Assembly (NCBI GenBank): GCA_028023455.1
Contig: JAQFVV010006255.1
Span: 558,001-622,000 of the forward strand
Direction: 5' to 3'
DNA: 64,000 bases
DNA from: Epiperipatus broadwayi
Taxonomy: Eukaryota > Onychophora > Udeonychophora > Euonychophora > Peripatidae
This document shows positions 35,080-45,110 of this stretch, one piece after another. Under the pieces are notes generated by a model. That model did not search any database, was not told the origin of the DNA, and saw only the letters and a list, made by a program, of their open reading frames with translations. A program made the position numbers and the translations under genes. Position 1 is the stretch's first letter, and each line of letters starts with the position of its first letter.

Positions 35080-36915
35080 ATGGCAGCCACTGAGGAAGTC
35101 ACTCAAAAATTGCCTTTAGAAGAAGCAGCAGAATTGCACTGGAGAATAAAAAGAACACTTGACAAGCAACAAAAATTGCAGTCAAACATATCCTATGGGG
35201 AGAGGAAAGCAATTAAATCTCTCAAAACAGATAAATCTATAATTATTCTCCCTGCTGACAAAGGCAATGCAACAGTTGTAATGGATACAACTGATTATGA
35301 CAACAAAATACAAGAACTCCTCACAGCTGGCCAATATAGAAAAGTGGCAAAAGATCTGATACCAAGTACGGAAACAAAGTTACAAGCATTACTCAGAAAG
35401 CATCGCAAGTACTTCACTGATTCAGAAAAGAGTAAAATAACATCATATTTCAGCAAAATTCCTCATCTTTATGGTCTACCTAAAATCCATAAGGATCATG
35501 TTCCATTACGACCTATTGTTAGTTCTAGAGATTCACCTTGCCAGAATTTGGCAAGATTTCTTCTCAAAGTTCTAAGTCCTTTGGCATGCAAGACCCAATC
35601 ATTTGTCAGGGATTCTAGACACTTTGTAGAATTAATCAAGAACATGAAAATTGAAAGAACTGACTTACTGGTAAGCTTTGATGTGGAAAGTTTATTCACA
35701 AATGTACCATGTGAAGAAGCATTGTCTATTGTAAGAAAAAGGTTAAATGATGATAATAGTTTACAAACCAGAACAGCTCTTCCTATTGATAGCATAATGG
35801 AACTATTAACTTTCTGTATAAAAACAACCTACTTTCAATATAACACAGAGTTCTTCCAACAAAATCAAGGAATGGCTATGGGCTCACCATTGTCTCCCCT
35901 GATTAGCAATATTTACATGGAAGAACTTGAAACCACAGCCATAAAAACTACTCCTTATCCACCTAAAGTTTGGCTTCACTATGTGGATGATACATTTGTT
36001 GTATGGCCACATGGTGAAGCATTGCTACAAACTTTCTGGACACACATCAACAACATATCCCCTTCAATTAAATTTACAATAGAACCAGAACAAGAACAAA
36101 AATTGGCATTCTTAGATGTTCTTGTGACAAGACTCCCTCATGGCAAAATCAAAACTACAGTTTACCGAAAACCTACACATACAGGAAAATACCTAGCCTA
36201 TACATCTAATCACACCAGAAACACAAAACATGGAGTTATACTATCACTGTGGAACAGAGCAAAAGAAGTTTGTTCAGAAACTGGTGATTTGGAAAAAGAA
36301 AAGATCTATATAGAACAAACTCTTAAGAAAAATGGTTATCCATCAGCTGTTATTAAGAAAACATTAAACAGACAACAAAAAGAACCATCAAGAGAAAAGA
36401 CAATTATTGGTACTGTAATGTATCCATACATTCCAAAAATAGCAGACAAATTAAGGAAAATCTGCAATCAGTATAACATCAGAACAGCTTTTCAGAGCCA
36501 TACCACACTACGAGGAATTCTAACATATACAAAGCCTAAACTTGAAATGCTGCAAAGAAAAAACTGCATCTATGAAATACCATGTGAATGTGGAAGAACA
36601 TATATTGGTGAGACCAGCCGACCCATTCAAAAGCGCTTGCAAGAACATAAACTGATGATTAGAAGAGAGAAAACAGATGTGTCTAAGGTAGCAGACCATG
36701 TATGGACCAATGAACATACGTTCAATTGGGAAAATACAAAAATATTGGATAAAGAAGAAAATGTACAAAGAAGAAAATTTAAAGAAGCTGCTCACATGAC
36801 AATGGCAAAAAATCCCATAAGCCAACCTAGTGTGACTATACATAATGTATGGAAATCACTAATCAACTTTGCTCTGAGGAAAAAGTGGAGAAATCAGGAG
36901 GAACCTCATAGATAA
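35080..36915 (+). CDS. Penelope-like element reverse transcriptase / GIY-YIG endonuclease, intact frame
   Basis: The 611-codon uninterrupted frame encodes the enzyme of a Penelope-like retroelement, which copies its RNA into DNA and nicks the target through a C-terminal nuclease. Visible motifs in order: ILPADKGNATVVMD (about residues 56-69); HLYGLPKIHK (about 129-138) with LRPIVSS; SFDVESLFTNVP with the first catalytic Asp (about 198-209); QGMAMGSPLSPLISNIYM (about 263-280); HYVDDTFVVW with the catalytic Asp pair (about 299-308); VYRKPTHTGKYL (about 362); and the GIY-YIG block CIYEIPCECGRTYIGETS (about 495-512) followed by R..QEH. All key residues look present. The frame is open upstream to 34972, and element-like codons start at 34989 (ISVLERGLNFAVTP), so the ATG at 35080 is a convenience start and the natural N-terminus is lost at the junction with the inverted copy. 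Intact coding suggests a young insertion; whether it is expressed is unknown. Confidence 0.95.
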   Translation: MAATEEVTQKLPLEEAAELHWRIKRTLDKQQKLQSNISYGERKAIKSLKTDKSIIILPADKGNATVVMDTTDYDNKIQELLTAGQYRKVAKDLIPSTETKLQALLRKHRKYFTDSEKSKITSYFSKIPHLYGLPKIHKDHVPLRPIVSSRDSPCQNLARFLLKVLSPLACKTQSFVRDSRHFVELIKNMKIERTDLLVSFDVESLFTNVPCEEALSIVRKRLNDDNSLQTRTALPIDSIMELLTFCIKTTYFQYNTEFFQQNQGMAMGSPLSPLISNIYMEELETTAIKTTPYPPKVWLHYVDDTFVVWPHGEALLQTFWTHINNISPSIKFTIEPEQEQKLAFLDVLVTRLPHGKIKTTVYRKPTHTGKYLAYTSNHTRNTKHGVILSLWNRAKEVCSETGDLEKEKIYIEQTLKKNGYPSAVIKKTLNRQQKEPSREKTIIGTVMYPYIPKIADKLRKICNQYNIRTAFQSHTTLRGILTYTKPKLEMLQRKNCIYEIPCECGRTYIGETSRPIQKRLQEHKLMIRREKTDVSKVADHVWTNEHTFNWENTKILDKEENVQRRKFKEAAHMTMAKNPISQPSVTIHNVWKSLINFALRKKWRNQEEPHR

Positions 36916-36944
36916 GTATATGAAATTACTACATACTGTTGCCT

Positions 36945-37030
36945 TTGGCAGGATGGCTCAGTTGGTTAGAGCGTTACCTTAAATTTCAATAATCAAGAAT
37001 CTAAGGACCCAGGTTCTAATCCCATGCTAG
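36945..37030 (+). repeat. tRNA-like module directly downstream of the Penelope ORF
   Basis: It begins about 30 bp after the ORF stop: GGCAGGATGGCTCAGTTGGT (A box at 36954-36965), TAGAGCGTTACC, then the B box GGTTCTAATCCC (37012-37023; the left copy has GGTTCGAATCCC, so a CpG appears lost here). Its position inside the element's 3' region, and its presence in all three related copies in the window, argue it is part of the element or of a SINE that shares the element's 3' end. It might serve as an internal pol III promoter; that is inference. Confidence 0.75.
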
Positions 37031-37057
37031 TACTGTCACTGGTCAGGCCAGCAACAC

Positions 37058-37345
37058 CTGAAGAAGAGGGGAGAAAAATACCTCTCAAAACGTTGTGTGT
37101 ATACTAACCTGTTTGCTGTGATATTACTAACAGTTAGTGCATATACTAACCTGTTTGCTGTGATATTATTAACATTTGTTTGCTGTGATATTACTAACAG
37201 TTGGTGCATATACTAACCTGTTTGCTGTGATATTACTAACAGTAGAATGCATTTGGAATATTTAACTAAAAATTAAACTTTTCTAAAGACATTCAACACA
37301 CATATTAGATGATGGAAATAGTCCAATATAAAAATACAACTTATA
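37058..37345 (+). repeat. Penelope 3' terminal region: decayed hammerhead-like motif, tandem repeats, tail
   Basis: CTGAAGA (37058-37064) and a hairpin (AGAGG/CCTCT) are followed by CAAAAC where the left copy has CGAAAC, i.e. the hammerhead GAAA has become AAAA, probably by CpG loss. Then come about four ACTAACCTGTTTGCTGTGAT-type repeat units (37098-37245) and the tail AATTAAACTTTTCTAAAGAC, ATGATGGAAATAGTCCAATA. The left copy and the solo copy at 10.44 kb extend about 35 bases further (CACCATCATCACAAACCTTC), so this right end is shortened. Confidence 0.75.
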
Positions 37346-37505
37346 GCATATGTGTGTAGAAATGGTAATGTGGACCAACTGATGATTGCTGGCATGAAAT
37401 ACATGTATCTTTTCAACATATATGTGTTCAAGTGTATCAGTGTTATGAGATAGTGTGAAGAATGGTGGATCATGTGAAAGTATGTGCTCATATACCCTAT
37501 ATATA
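37342..37505 (-). repeat. FB1 arm flanking the Penelope composite (right)
   Basis: Reverse complement of the left arm: GACCAACTGATGATTGCTGG, TTTTCAACATATATGTGTTC, AAGTGTATCAGTGTTATGAG, ATAGTGTGAAG, ATGTGAAAGTATGTGCTCAT. Together with 33862-34056 it makes the outermost part of a ~3.6-kb inverted structure. Confidence 0.8.
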
Positions 37506-37509
37506 ACAT

Positions 37510-38390
37510 CTCTTTAAGTTTAAACGGCTGAACTTCTTTACTTACAACTTAAATTTTTATTTTTTTTATATATCCATCAAAGTCGTAAGCCTACTTTATT
37601 GTAAGATTTATTATTAATATAACTTAGTATGAAATTTGTAATCTAAATTATTATTTCAATAGAAGTCAGTAATCTTTAATTTAGGCTATCTTGAAAAACT
37701 TTACAAATGAAGCTCAAATATCAATGTTGTCTAACTATTATGATAATGTGAGATTTTAAAATAATGTTCAGAGATTAGGAGCATTATCAAACTTTTATTA
37801 ATAAAGATCACATTATTCTCTGGGTTAAGCCTAAATGTCTGAAATTGTCTTTTTTCAAATAAAACACAAATACACTTTTATAAATAAAAATAGAAATAAA
37901 TAAATCTAGAAATTATTTTATTGCACTGTATTTAAGTCTATTATTAACTCTTAAGTAGAATATTACTATTATATAACTAAACATATTACTGTTTATTTTG
38001 TGAGAAAAATTAATAACATTTATTTTTTTTATTCTAATTTTTTTATAACATTTTATAGAATGTGTCTAATTTATAAAAAAAAAAAAACATATGTTTGTGT
38101 ACATACAAATGGTTTAAATATTTACCTAGGAATAGATAAAAAGATAACTAATATTTTATTTTATTGAAGAATTAGAAAATATAATTTAATATAATTTGTT
38201 AATATTATATATGTAAACAATAAAAAATTATGTTTTGAATTCCATTAAATCAAATATTTTTATAGACGTTAAAAATAATTTATTTTTATGTTGGTTTAAA
38301 TGAATTACAAGTGTAAGATATAAAAAGACAAAATAAAAAGCTATAGCATCAAATGTTATCAGAGAATGTAAAGAATTTATACAACACATA
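37510..38390. other. AT-rich stretch with no recognisable feature
   Basis: Between the Penelope composite and the next foldback; only A/T tracts seen. Confidence 0.5.
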
Positions 38391-38396
38391 TATACC

Positions 38397-39575
38397 TATA
38401 TCAATATATGTAATATGTAGAGTATATGAGCATAGACTTTCACACGACCCACCACTCTCCATTCTATCTCATAACACTGATACACTGGAACACATATATG
38501 TCGAAAAGGTAAATAATCACCAGTCCACGTACTTCATGCTAAACCAGCAATCATCAGTTGGTCCAGATTATTATCTCTATACATATATGCAATAAGTGCT
38601 CAGATATATATTAAGATAGCCAATCTTCATACTTTAATGGATAGGCTTCAATCCACTCCATACTCCGACTCTTCAACCGTAAATCCAATTGAAAACTGAT
38701 GATGGAACGCTCAAAGGCCACCCTGAGGTCAAGATTCTTTTCACACCCATGTTGGCGTAAAGTCAATCTGACCCCTCATGTACAGGACGTAATCCATTTA
38801 ATACATATATGAGAGATGGGCAGACATCTCTACTATGTAATAACTGAAATACGTCCCACTACTCTCCACTCTATCTCATAACACTGATACACTTCAACAC
38901 ATAATATTGTCTATCTTAATATATATCTGAGCACTTATTGCATATATATGTAGAGATAATAATCTGGACCAATTGATGATTGCTGGTTTAGCATGAAATA
39001 TGTATATTGGTGATTATTTATCTTTCCAACATATATGTGTTCAAGTATATCAGTGTTAAGAAATAGAGTGGCGAGTGGTGGGTCATGTGAAAGTCTGTGC
39101 TCATATACCCTATATATTACATATATTGATACAGATATATAAATAAGGCTGTATTTCAGTTTTACATAGTAGAGTTGTTCTCCCATCCCTCATATATGCA
39201 TTAAATGGATTATATTCTGTATGTGAGGGGTCATGGGTGTGAAAAGAATCTCAGCCTCAGGGTGGCCTTTGAGCATTCCATCATCATATTTTCTATTGGA
39301 TGAATGGTTGATGAGGTGGAATATGGAATGGATTGAAGCCTGTCCTTTAAAGTATGAAGATTAGCTATCTTAATATATATCTGAGCACTTATTGCATATA
39401 TGTGTAGAGATAATAATCTGGACCAACTGATGGTTGCTGGTTTAGCATGGAAAACGTTTATTGGTCATTATTTATCTTTTCAATATATACATGTTCAAGT
39501 GTATCAATGTTATGAGATATAGAGGAGAAAGGTGAGTTGTGTGAAAGTCTGTGTTCGTATACCCTATATACAACA
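38397..39575. repeat. FB1 foldback, large multi-level palindrome
   Basis: The outer left arm (38397-38850) includes the full FB1 arm plus an inner extension (CTTCAATCCACTCCATA, ATGATGGAACGCTCAAAGGC, CACCCTGAGG, TTTTCACACCCATG, GACCCCTCATGTACAGGA). The outer right arm (about 39170-39575) is its reverse complement (CTGTATGTGAGGGGTCATGG, CTCAGGGTGGCCTTTGAGCA). Between them is a second, smaller FB1 palindrome (about 38855-39120), as though one copy inserted into another's centre. This is the longest FB1 copy and the best source for a family consensus. No coding capacity. Confidence 0.85.
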
Positions 39576-39773
39576 CATTATAGTAAATTATTACATTTTA
39601 ATTCATGAGTACACAATCATGGTGATAAACTTCCAAACTAGAATTGAATATTCTATAAAAAATTCAGATCAATCCTCACCATCATAAAAATGCATTTTTT
39701 TTTTCTGAAATATTTTTCTATAAAATAAAATCTCCTGAAGTATTGCTGAACTCAGTAGAAAATGAATTCACAG

Positions 39774-40110
39774 AGGCAAAACTCTCCATACAGTAGTGCT
39801 ACTTAGTGCAAACCAGAGTAATCAATGGATGCAGGAAGGTTTGTGTATAAAATCTCTATCTAGTACCTACCCATTCAATGTCCCCAGATTAGTTTCTAGC
39901 TTGTGGCTTTCATCAGTTAAGAGCCTAGAATCTGAGGGCACTGCACTTAGATCCAAGGATCCAATACAACCATCCAGCGGCCACCCTCCACTTTTTCGGC
40001 CAACCATAAAGCTTTGAGTCCAAAATGAAATTAAGCACAAACTTTCCTGCATCCATTGAATTACTCTGGTTTGCACTGAGTGGAACTACTGTATGGATAA
40101 TTTTGCCCCT
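39774..40110. mobile_element. Foldback element FB2, second copy
   Basis: The left arm GAGGCAAAACTCTCCATACA, GTAGTGCTACTTAGTGCAAA, CCAGAGTAATCAATGGATGC pairs with the right arm (GCATCCATTGAATTACTCTG, GTTTGCACTGAGTGGAACTA, CTGTATGGATAATTTTGCCC). It is homologous to 13420-13707 in arms and centre but carries an extra ~60 bp (about 39960-40030). The TTAA edges of copy 1 are not seen here. The centre carries a hammerhead-like core on the minus strand. Confidence 0.75.
39875..39930 (-). ncRNA. Hammerhead-ribozyme-like core in FB2 (copy 2)
   Basis: Minus strand: CTGATGA (complement of 39910-39916), A, AGC-CACAA-GCT (a 3-bp helix II), A, GAAAC (complement of 39892-39896), TA, ATC (complement of 39887-39889). 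About 75 nt around the core align with copy 1 at 13.55 kb with all core bases conserved. Position 7 differs (T versus C), and the triplet before the cleavage site is ATC rather than GTC. Helix I is weak. The orientation is opposite to copy 1, as expected if a palindromic element inserts either way. Confidence 0.45.
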
Positions 40111-40200
40111 ATGAAAAACAGCTTGTGTAAGCATAAAGAATGAGGATCCTGTAATGTTTGATGGTTTAATTAGAAAAGAAATTCTATTTACCATTATATA

Positions 40201-41195
40201 GATTTGTAACAATCATAATGAAATCACCCCTATACACATGTGCTGTATAGATTTAGACACTTCAGGAATACTTGCTCTTCTTTCTAAAAACAAGATAAAG
40301 TCTTCTGAAAAGATAAGATAAATCCACTTTAACTTTTTCATCTAAGTGAATATGTATAAGCAAATCTTAAGCATTTACAAATGAGAGAGTGAATATCTCA
40401 ATTAATCACCCTTAATTTCATTCACTATGTCTTAATAATTGTGAAATTTTTACAATTTACTGCACATCAGTATTAGATGTAATATTAAACATATGGGGGG
40501 GGGGGGTTAATTTGTAACAATCATTAAGCAATCACCTTTCTACACATGCACTGTATAGGTTTAAAATACTCTTCTTACTAAAAACAAGATAAAGTCTTTT
40601 GAAAAGATGAATCCCTTTTACCATATTTGTATAAGCAAATTTTAAGCATTTAGAAATGAGAGCCTAAAGATCTCAATTAATCACCTTTAATTCCAGTTAC
40701 TATTCCTTAATATTTGACTTTTGTGAATTTTTTACATTTACTGCATATAATATTAAGCATATATAATGAGTTATTTATTTATCTAGAACTGTGGAGTTTT
40801 TTTAATTTGTAACAATCATTAGGGAATCACCCCTCTACACTTGCGCTGTATAGATTTATATGATTCCTTTTTAAACACAAGAAAGTTTTTGAAAAGGTAA
40901 GATAAATCCATTTTAAATTTTTGACCTAAGCATATATGTATAGGCAAATCATAAGCATTAAACATTAAGACATAATAAATGGAATTAAAAAATGATTAAT
41001 TGGGATTTTTATGCTCTCGTTTTTAAATACTTAAAATTTTCCTATACATATACACTTAGGTTAAAAAGTTAAGATAGATTCATCTTATCTTTTCAAAAGA
41101 CTTTATCTTTGTTTAAAAAGGAGAATATTCCTTAAGTGTTTAAATCTATACAGCACATATGTAGAGGGGTAATTTCATAATGATTATTACAAATT
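40201..41195. repeat. Tandem array of a ~300-bp unit, three direct copies and one inverted
   Basis: Direct units start at TTTGTAACAATCAT (40203, 40511, 40807) and run through AATCACCCCTCTACACATG, GCTGTATAGATTTA, AACAAGATAAAGTCTTTTGA, AAAGATAAGATAAATCC and TGTATAAGCAAAT.TTAAGC. From about 41000 to 41195 the unit appears in reverse complement, ending ATGATTATTACAAATT, so copy 3 and the last copy form a palindrome. A G12 run (40495-40506) separates units 1 and 2. The terminal TTTGTAACAATCATTA could be the terminal repeat of a MITE that amplified in tandem. Confidence 0.8.
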
Positions 41196-41695
41196 AAAAA
41201 AAACCCACAGCATTAGATAAATAAATAACTCATTATATAGATTGAAAATCAGAATGTATTATATAGATTTTTAAATATTAAATACACATAGCATAGTTAT
41301 GTATTAATTAAATCAATTTACCACCTTTGCATAGCAATCTATAAAGAATAGAGTAGACTATCTATTTCTTTTGGTATAAATATTATTTTCACATCAAAAT
41401 TCCAATACAATTAGTTATTAAGATGTTTTATCATTGAAAATAAAATACTAAATGATCTGTTTTAGTTTTCTATGTAAATCATGATTTAATTATTCCATAA
41501 CTCAATGAATTGGTTCTATTTCATATATGTTAATGCTATGCAAATTTAATATTTATTATTTGACTTTTTACTCATTATGAATACAAAATGTTTTTAAGAT
41601 GAGGCACAATCTTCATTCTTTGCTTAATTAATTATGAGTTCATTATTAATAATACTATATTTACATCTAGCATAAATATTTTTACTTTAAAATTT
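41196..41695. other. AT-rich stretch with no recognisable feature
   Basis: No repeat, coding or RNA signal recognised. Confidence 0.5.
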
Positions 41696-41699
41696 TAAC

Positions 41700-42010
41700 A
41701 TGGTTAGTAAACTAAGGTTATTACCACCAAAAATGCAAAGTATAGATAATCTGTTCTGTTTTTATTGTTTATTACATAGACCATGGTTTTGTTTTATTCA
41801 GGTCATAAAATTGATTTTTTTAGTACCAGGATCATATCCAGATGTGATAGTCTCTACCAGTGTAAAATCAGAGAAGCCATTGAGATACTTAAAAGGCCAG
41901 ATTGTATCAATAAGCGAGATGATACATGCAAACTTCCTCCTATTTGGAAAGATTTTTTTAAAAAACATTCTTAATTTAACATTTTTGCTATTGGTGGAAC
42001 TTTAACATTT
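41700..42010 (+). pseudogene. Penelope-like element, extreme C-terminal fragment
   Basis: Plus-strand 41801-41974 reads GHKIDFFSTRIISRCDSLYQ, CKIREAIEILKRPDCINKRD and DTCKLPPIWKDFF. This resembles the end of the GIY-YIG-containing C-terminus of Penelope-like proteins (GH.I.F..., RKIREAIEI.K.P..IN...G..L...W). No reverse transcriptase and no GIY/YIG core remain. Two overlapping frames show homology, pointing to frameshifts. It is a short dead fragment with a sequence type unlike the intact 35-kb copy. Confidence 0.65.
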
Positions 42011-42240
42011 TTTTCAAATCAGTGATTGTAGCTCCCCTACAACCATCTTTCTATCTTTTATCACCCAGTAGATGACTTGTGTGATCATGTCAAAATGTCG
42101 GTATATTAGTATTTAAATTTTTTAACATAGATGAACCTGCAAAATATGTCTTTTATATATATGTAGAATAATATATATTCTTAGAAGTTGATGTATGAGA
42201 GTATGTTAAATAATTTGGTGATAAAGTAGAAATATAAGTT

Positions 42241-42369
42241 AAATGTATATATTAAAATAATATGATGTTCATGCTCGACAAATGGACATGGATAAAGGTC
42301 AATGAAATGTACATATTAAAATAATATGATGTTCATGCTCAAGAAATGGACTTGGATAAAGGTCAATGA
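42241..42369. repeat. 64-bp direct tandem duplication
   Basis: AAATGTATATATTAAAATAA ... GGATAAAGGTCAATGA (42241-42304) is repeated at 42305-42369 with about four substitutions. Confidence 0.9.
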
Positions 42370-43884
42370 AATTGTTTTAGTAATTAAAGAGTAAATAAAA
42401 TGTTAATTTATTATAGTTATATTTAATTCTTATTAGAGAACATTTTATGCTTATCATAAACAACCCCCCTTAATAACATTGAGATTGTTCAACAACACAT
42501 ATTGAATCATTTACACTTGATTAGGATACAAAAATATATCTGACTTTAAAATTTTATTTTTATATTTAAAGAGATTGTCTGAGAAAATGTCCTATTATTA
42601 TTATTCATCTGTAAATGAATTAAATTTTCATTTAAATTAACTTGTCTTTTGTATTTTGTTTATTTTTATCATCACAATATAAGACAAATTTTATGGTCAC
42701 ATCAATTGTTTACATTCATGAAAATTATAATTTAATTATTTATGTAAGTTAGTTGTTTAGATTCATGATCTAAGAATATATAAATATTTTAATTCCCAAA
42801 TATAGTAGGGTATAATAAAATAACCTTTGTTACCCAACTATAGATTAATGAATGAATTCATCTGCATAGCTCTAGTTGTCGCATTTTAGAACTCCAAAAG
42901 TTTCACTCTTTTCAATCACCTTTGGCATTTTCCAACATGTTGGCTTATTATTTTATTCTATTATAATTTGGTAAGCCATACATGTTTGGCTCTACTTATT
43001 TTATATTGTTACAATACATATATTCTTATTGTTTATTTTATTTATCTTTTTTTTTAATAAAATTGTTTCAGATGTTTTGATTTTTTTATAATATGAAGTA
43101 GATACTGTTAATGAAGTATGTCAAATAGTTGTAAAGAGAAAGCTTGAGACTTTTATAAAATAAAATTTTCTTTTATTTATTATTGTTATTGTATAAAATG
43201 TGTATAAAGTTTGGGCATTTGAATAAGATTATTTTATTTATCAAAGCCTTCCTTATGTATATATAAATATGTTTTATTTCATGTCTCTACCAACTAGTTT
43301 TATGTAGTGGTTCATATGTTACTTGAAAATGAATAGGCCAAGGGAGGGGGTATATGCATGTAAAGTTTGTTATATTTATTATATGCACTTGCATGGTGAC
43401 CTATTATGAAAATAAAAAGTTATATTTAATAGCCGTTTATTTATTTTGTATAAAATATTTCTTTATGGTTAAAGGCATTTTATAAAAACTAGATTTATAA
43501 GCATTTATGAGAGTAAAAGTTTTAATATATACTCTTTCTATTTAATAATAAAAATACATCTCTATAAGATTATCTTTTTGACGCACATATAAATAAATCT
43601 CTTTGAAAGATTAAAGATGGCCTTAGTTTTTGATATTTGTATTTAATTTAGATGTTCTATTAATAAATATTTGTTTGTGGAATATTTACAAGAATTTTTG
43701 TTTCAATGCACTTGTGTAGAGCAGACATGCACCTACATACACGCATGTTGTCTTATATTTCTTTATATAAAATTTGGTTTTACAACATGAGTCTCAATTA
43801 ATCATAGATATCAGATCTATCTCTTTATATATATGTGTGTGTGTGTGTGTGTAACCTACACATTTAGTATATTGAATGTTTACT
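42370..43884. other. AT-rich stretch with a (GT)n run
   Basis: A (GT)8-9 tract lies at about 43836-43853. No gene or larger repeat recognised. Confidence 0.5.
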
Positions 43885-44885
43885 ATAATAAATAGAAAGG
43901 TTTGAACTTAGGATTTTCAGCCTATATTCGCATGACCACATATATTTGAACAAGATAACTGATCCCCACTTTACGTATTTCATGCCAGACCAGCATCCAT
44001 CAGTTGGGTCAGATCATAATCTCTCACACATATATACAATCAGTGCTCAGCTTATATTAAGACAGCAATTCCTTAAACTTTAATAGACATGCTTCATTCT
44101 TCTCACCCTTGTAACACTTCAATTATCCCTTAAAGCCCTTATAGGATTTGGTATTGTAGTCATAACCATGTAGATATTATATCAGTCTAGCTCCTCATAT
44201 TATCAGACTATTATGTATCCACTTATATTAACAGATGTGTGGGCTGGACTTATACTGTAATATAAATTATTTCCAAAGCAATGTGTAATTAAACTATTTA
44301 TTTAGTATACTGATTTTTTACTATAATAAATAGAGTGAATGATGAATATAAACTGAAAATGCTAAGTTCAAATATCTCTATTTACTATAATAAATATTCT
44401 GTATATTGAATAAATAGGTTAAATTATATATTTCCCTAGAAATAGTTTATATCATAGTATGAATCTAGTCCATCCCTCTTCTTTTAATATAAATGGATAT
44501 GTAATGGTCTGATAATATGATGAGTTAGATAGGCATAATGTCTACATGGATATAACTACAATATCAAATCCACCAATAGCTTTGAGCATTTCATCAGTGG
44601 TTTTTTTCAATGAAATGGAAAGGATTGAATTATTGGACAGATGAGAAGATTGAAACCTGTCCATTAAAAGTTAAGGAATTTCTATCTTAATATAAACTAA
44701 GCACTGATTGAATATATGTGTGGGAGATTATGATTTAACCCAACTGATTAGTTTTGTTTCTGCATGATATATATATATTGTGGATCATTTATCTTTTCCA
44801 CATGAGTGTGTGTATCAGTTGTTTGAGATGGAATGGAGGATGAATATAGACTGAAAATCCTAAGTTCAAATTCCTATGTATGTTT
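43885..44885. repeat. FB1 foldback element, ~1-kb two-armed copy
   Basis: The left arm (43885-44250) begins TACTATAATAAATAGAAAGG, TTTGAACTTAGGATTTTCAG and contains the FB1 blocks. The right arm (about 44460-44885) is the reverse complement, ending CTGAAAATCCTAAGTTCAAA. Inner extensions (GATTTGGTATTGTAGTCATA / TACAATATCAAATCC; ATATTATCAGACTATTA / AATGGTCTGATAATAT) also pair. The terminal sequence differs from other FB1 copies, indicating subfamilies. Confidence 0.8.
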
Positions 44886-44889
44886 TTTC

Positions 44890-45110
44890 TGGTACAATGA
44901 ATATTCTCACAGAAAGGGTAGTTTTTTAATATTTAGCTTTATTACTGCCTAGCTAGGCAGTAATAAAACTAAATGTCAAAAAACCACTTATTCTGTGAAA
45001 CATATTCAGGATTAATAAAGTTAAATATTAAAAAATCTATCTTTTCTGTGAGAATATTGATTTTACCAGGTATTACATTAGCTCAGAAAAAAAGAAAATT
45101 AGTACCAATT
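44890..45110. repeat. Terminal-inverted-repeat hairpin (TIR3 family) with an extra arm
   Basis: GAATATTCTCACAGAAAGGG ... TTTATTACTGCCTAG (44896-44954) meets its reverse complement CTAGGCAGTAATAAAACTAA ... ATTCTGTGAAACATATTC (44951-45011) with no loop. A third partial arm follows (45017-45060), then TTAGCTCAGAAAA...TTAGTACCAATTG (45079-45110). The same terminal sequences bracket the Penelope remnant at 62.06-62.82 kb. Confidence 0.75.

Noticed and set aside
36520-36843. Minus-strand frame inside the Penelope ORF
   Set aside because: Shadow of the intact plus-strand RT/GIY-YIG gene.
36945-37030. Genuine tRNA gene
   Set aside because: A and B boxes are present, but the middle is too long and does not form a proper anticodon arm; it repeats with the mobile element.
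40201-41195. CRISPR-like array
   Set aside because: Units are ~300 bp without short unique spacers, the last is inverted, and the context is eukaryotic.
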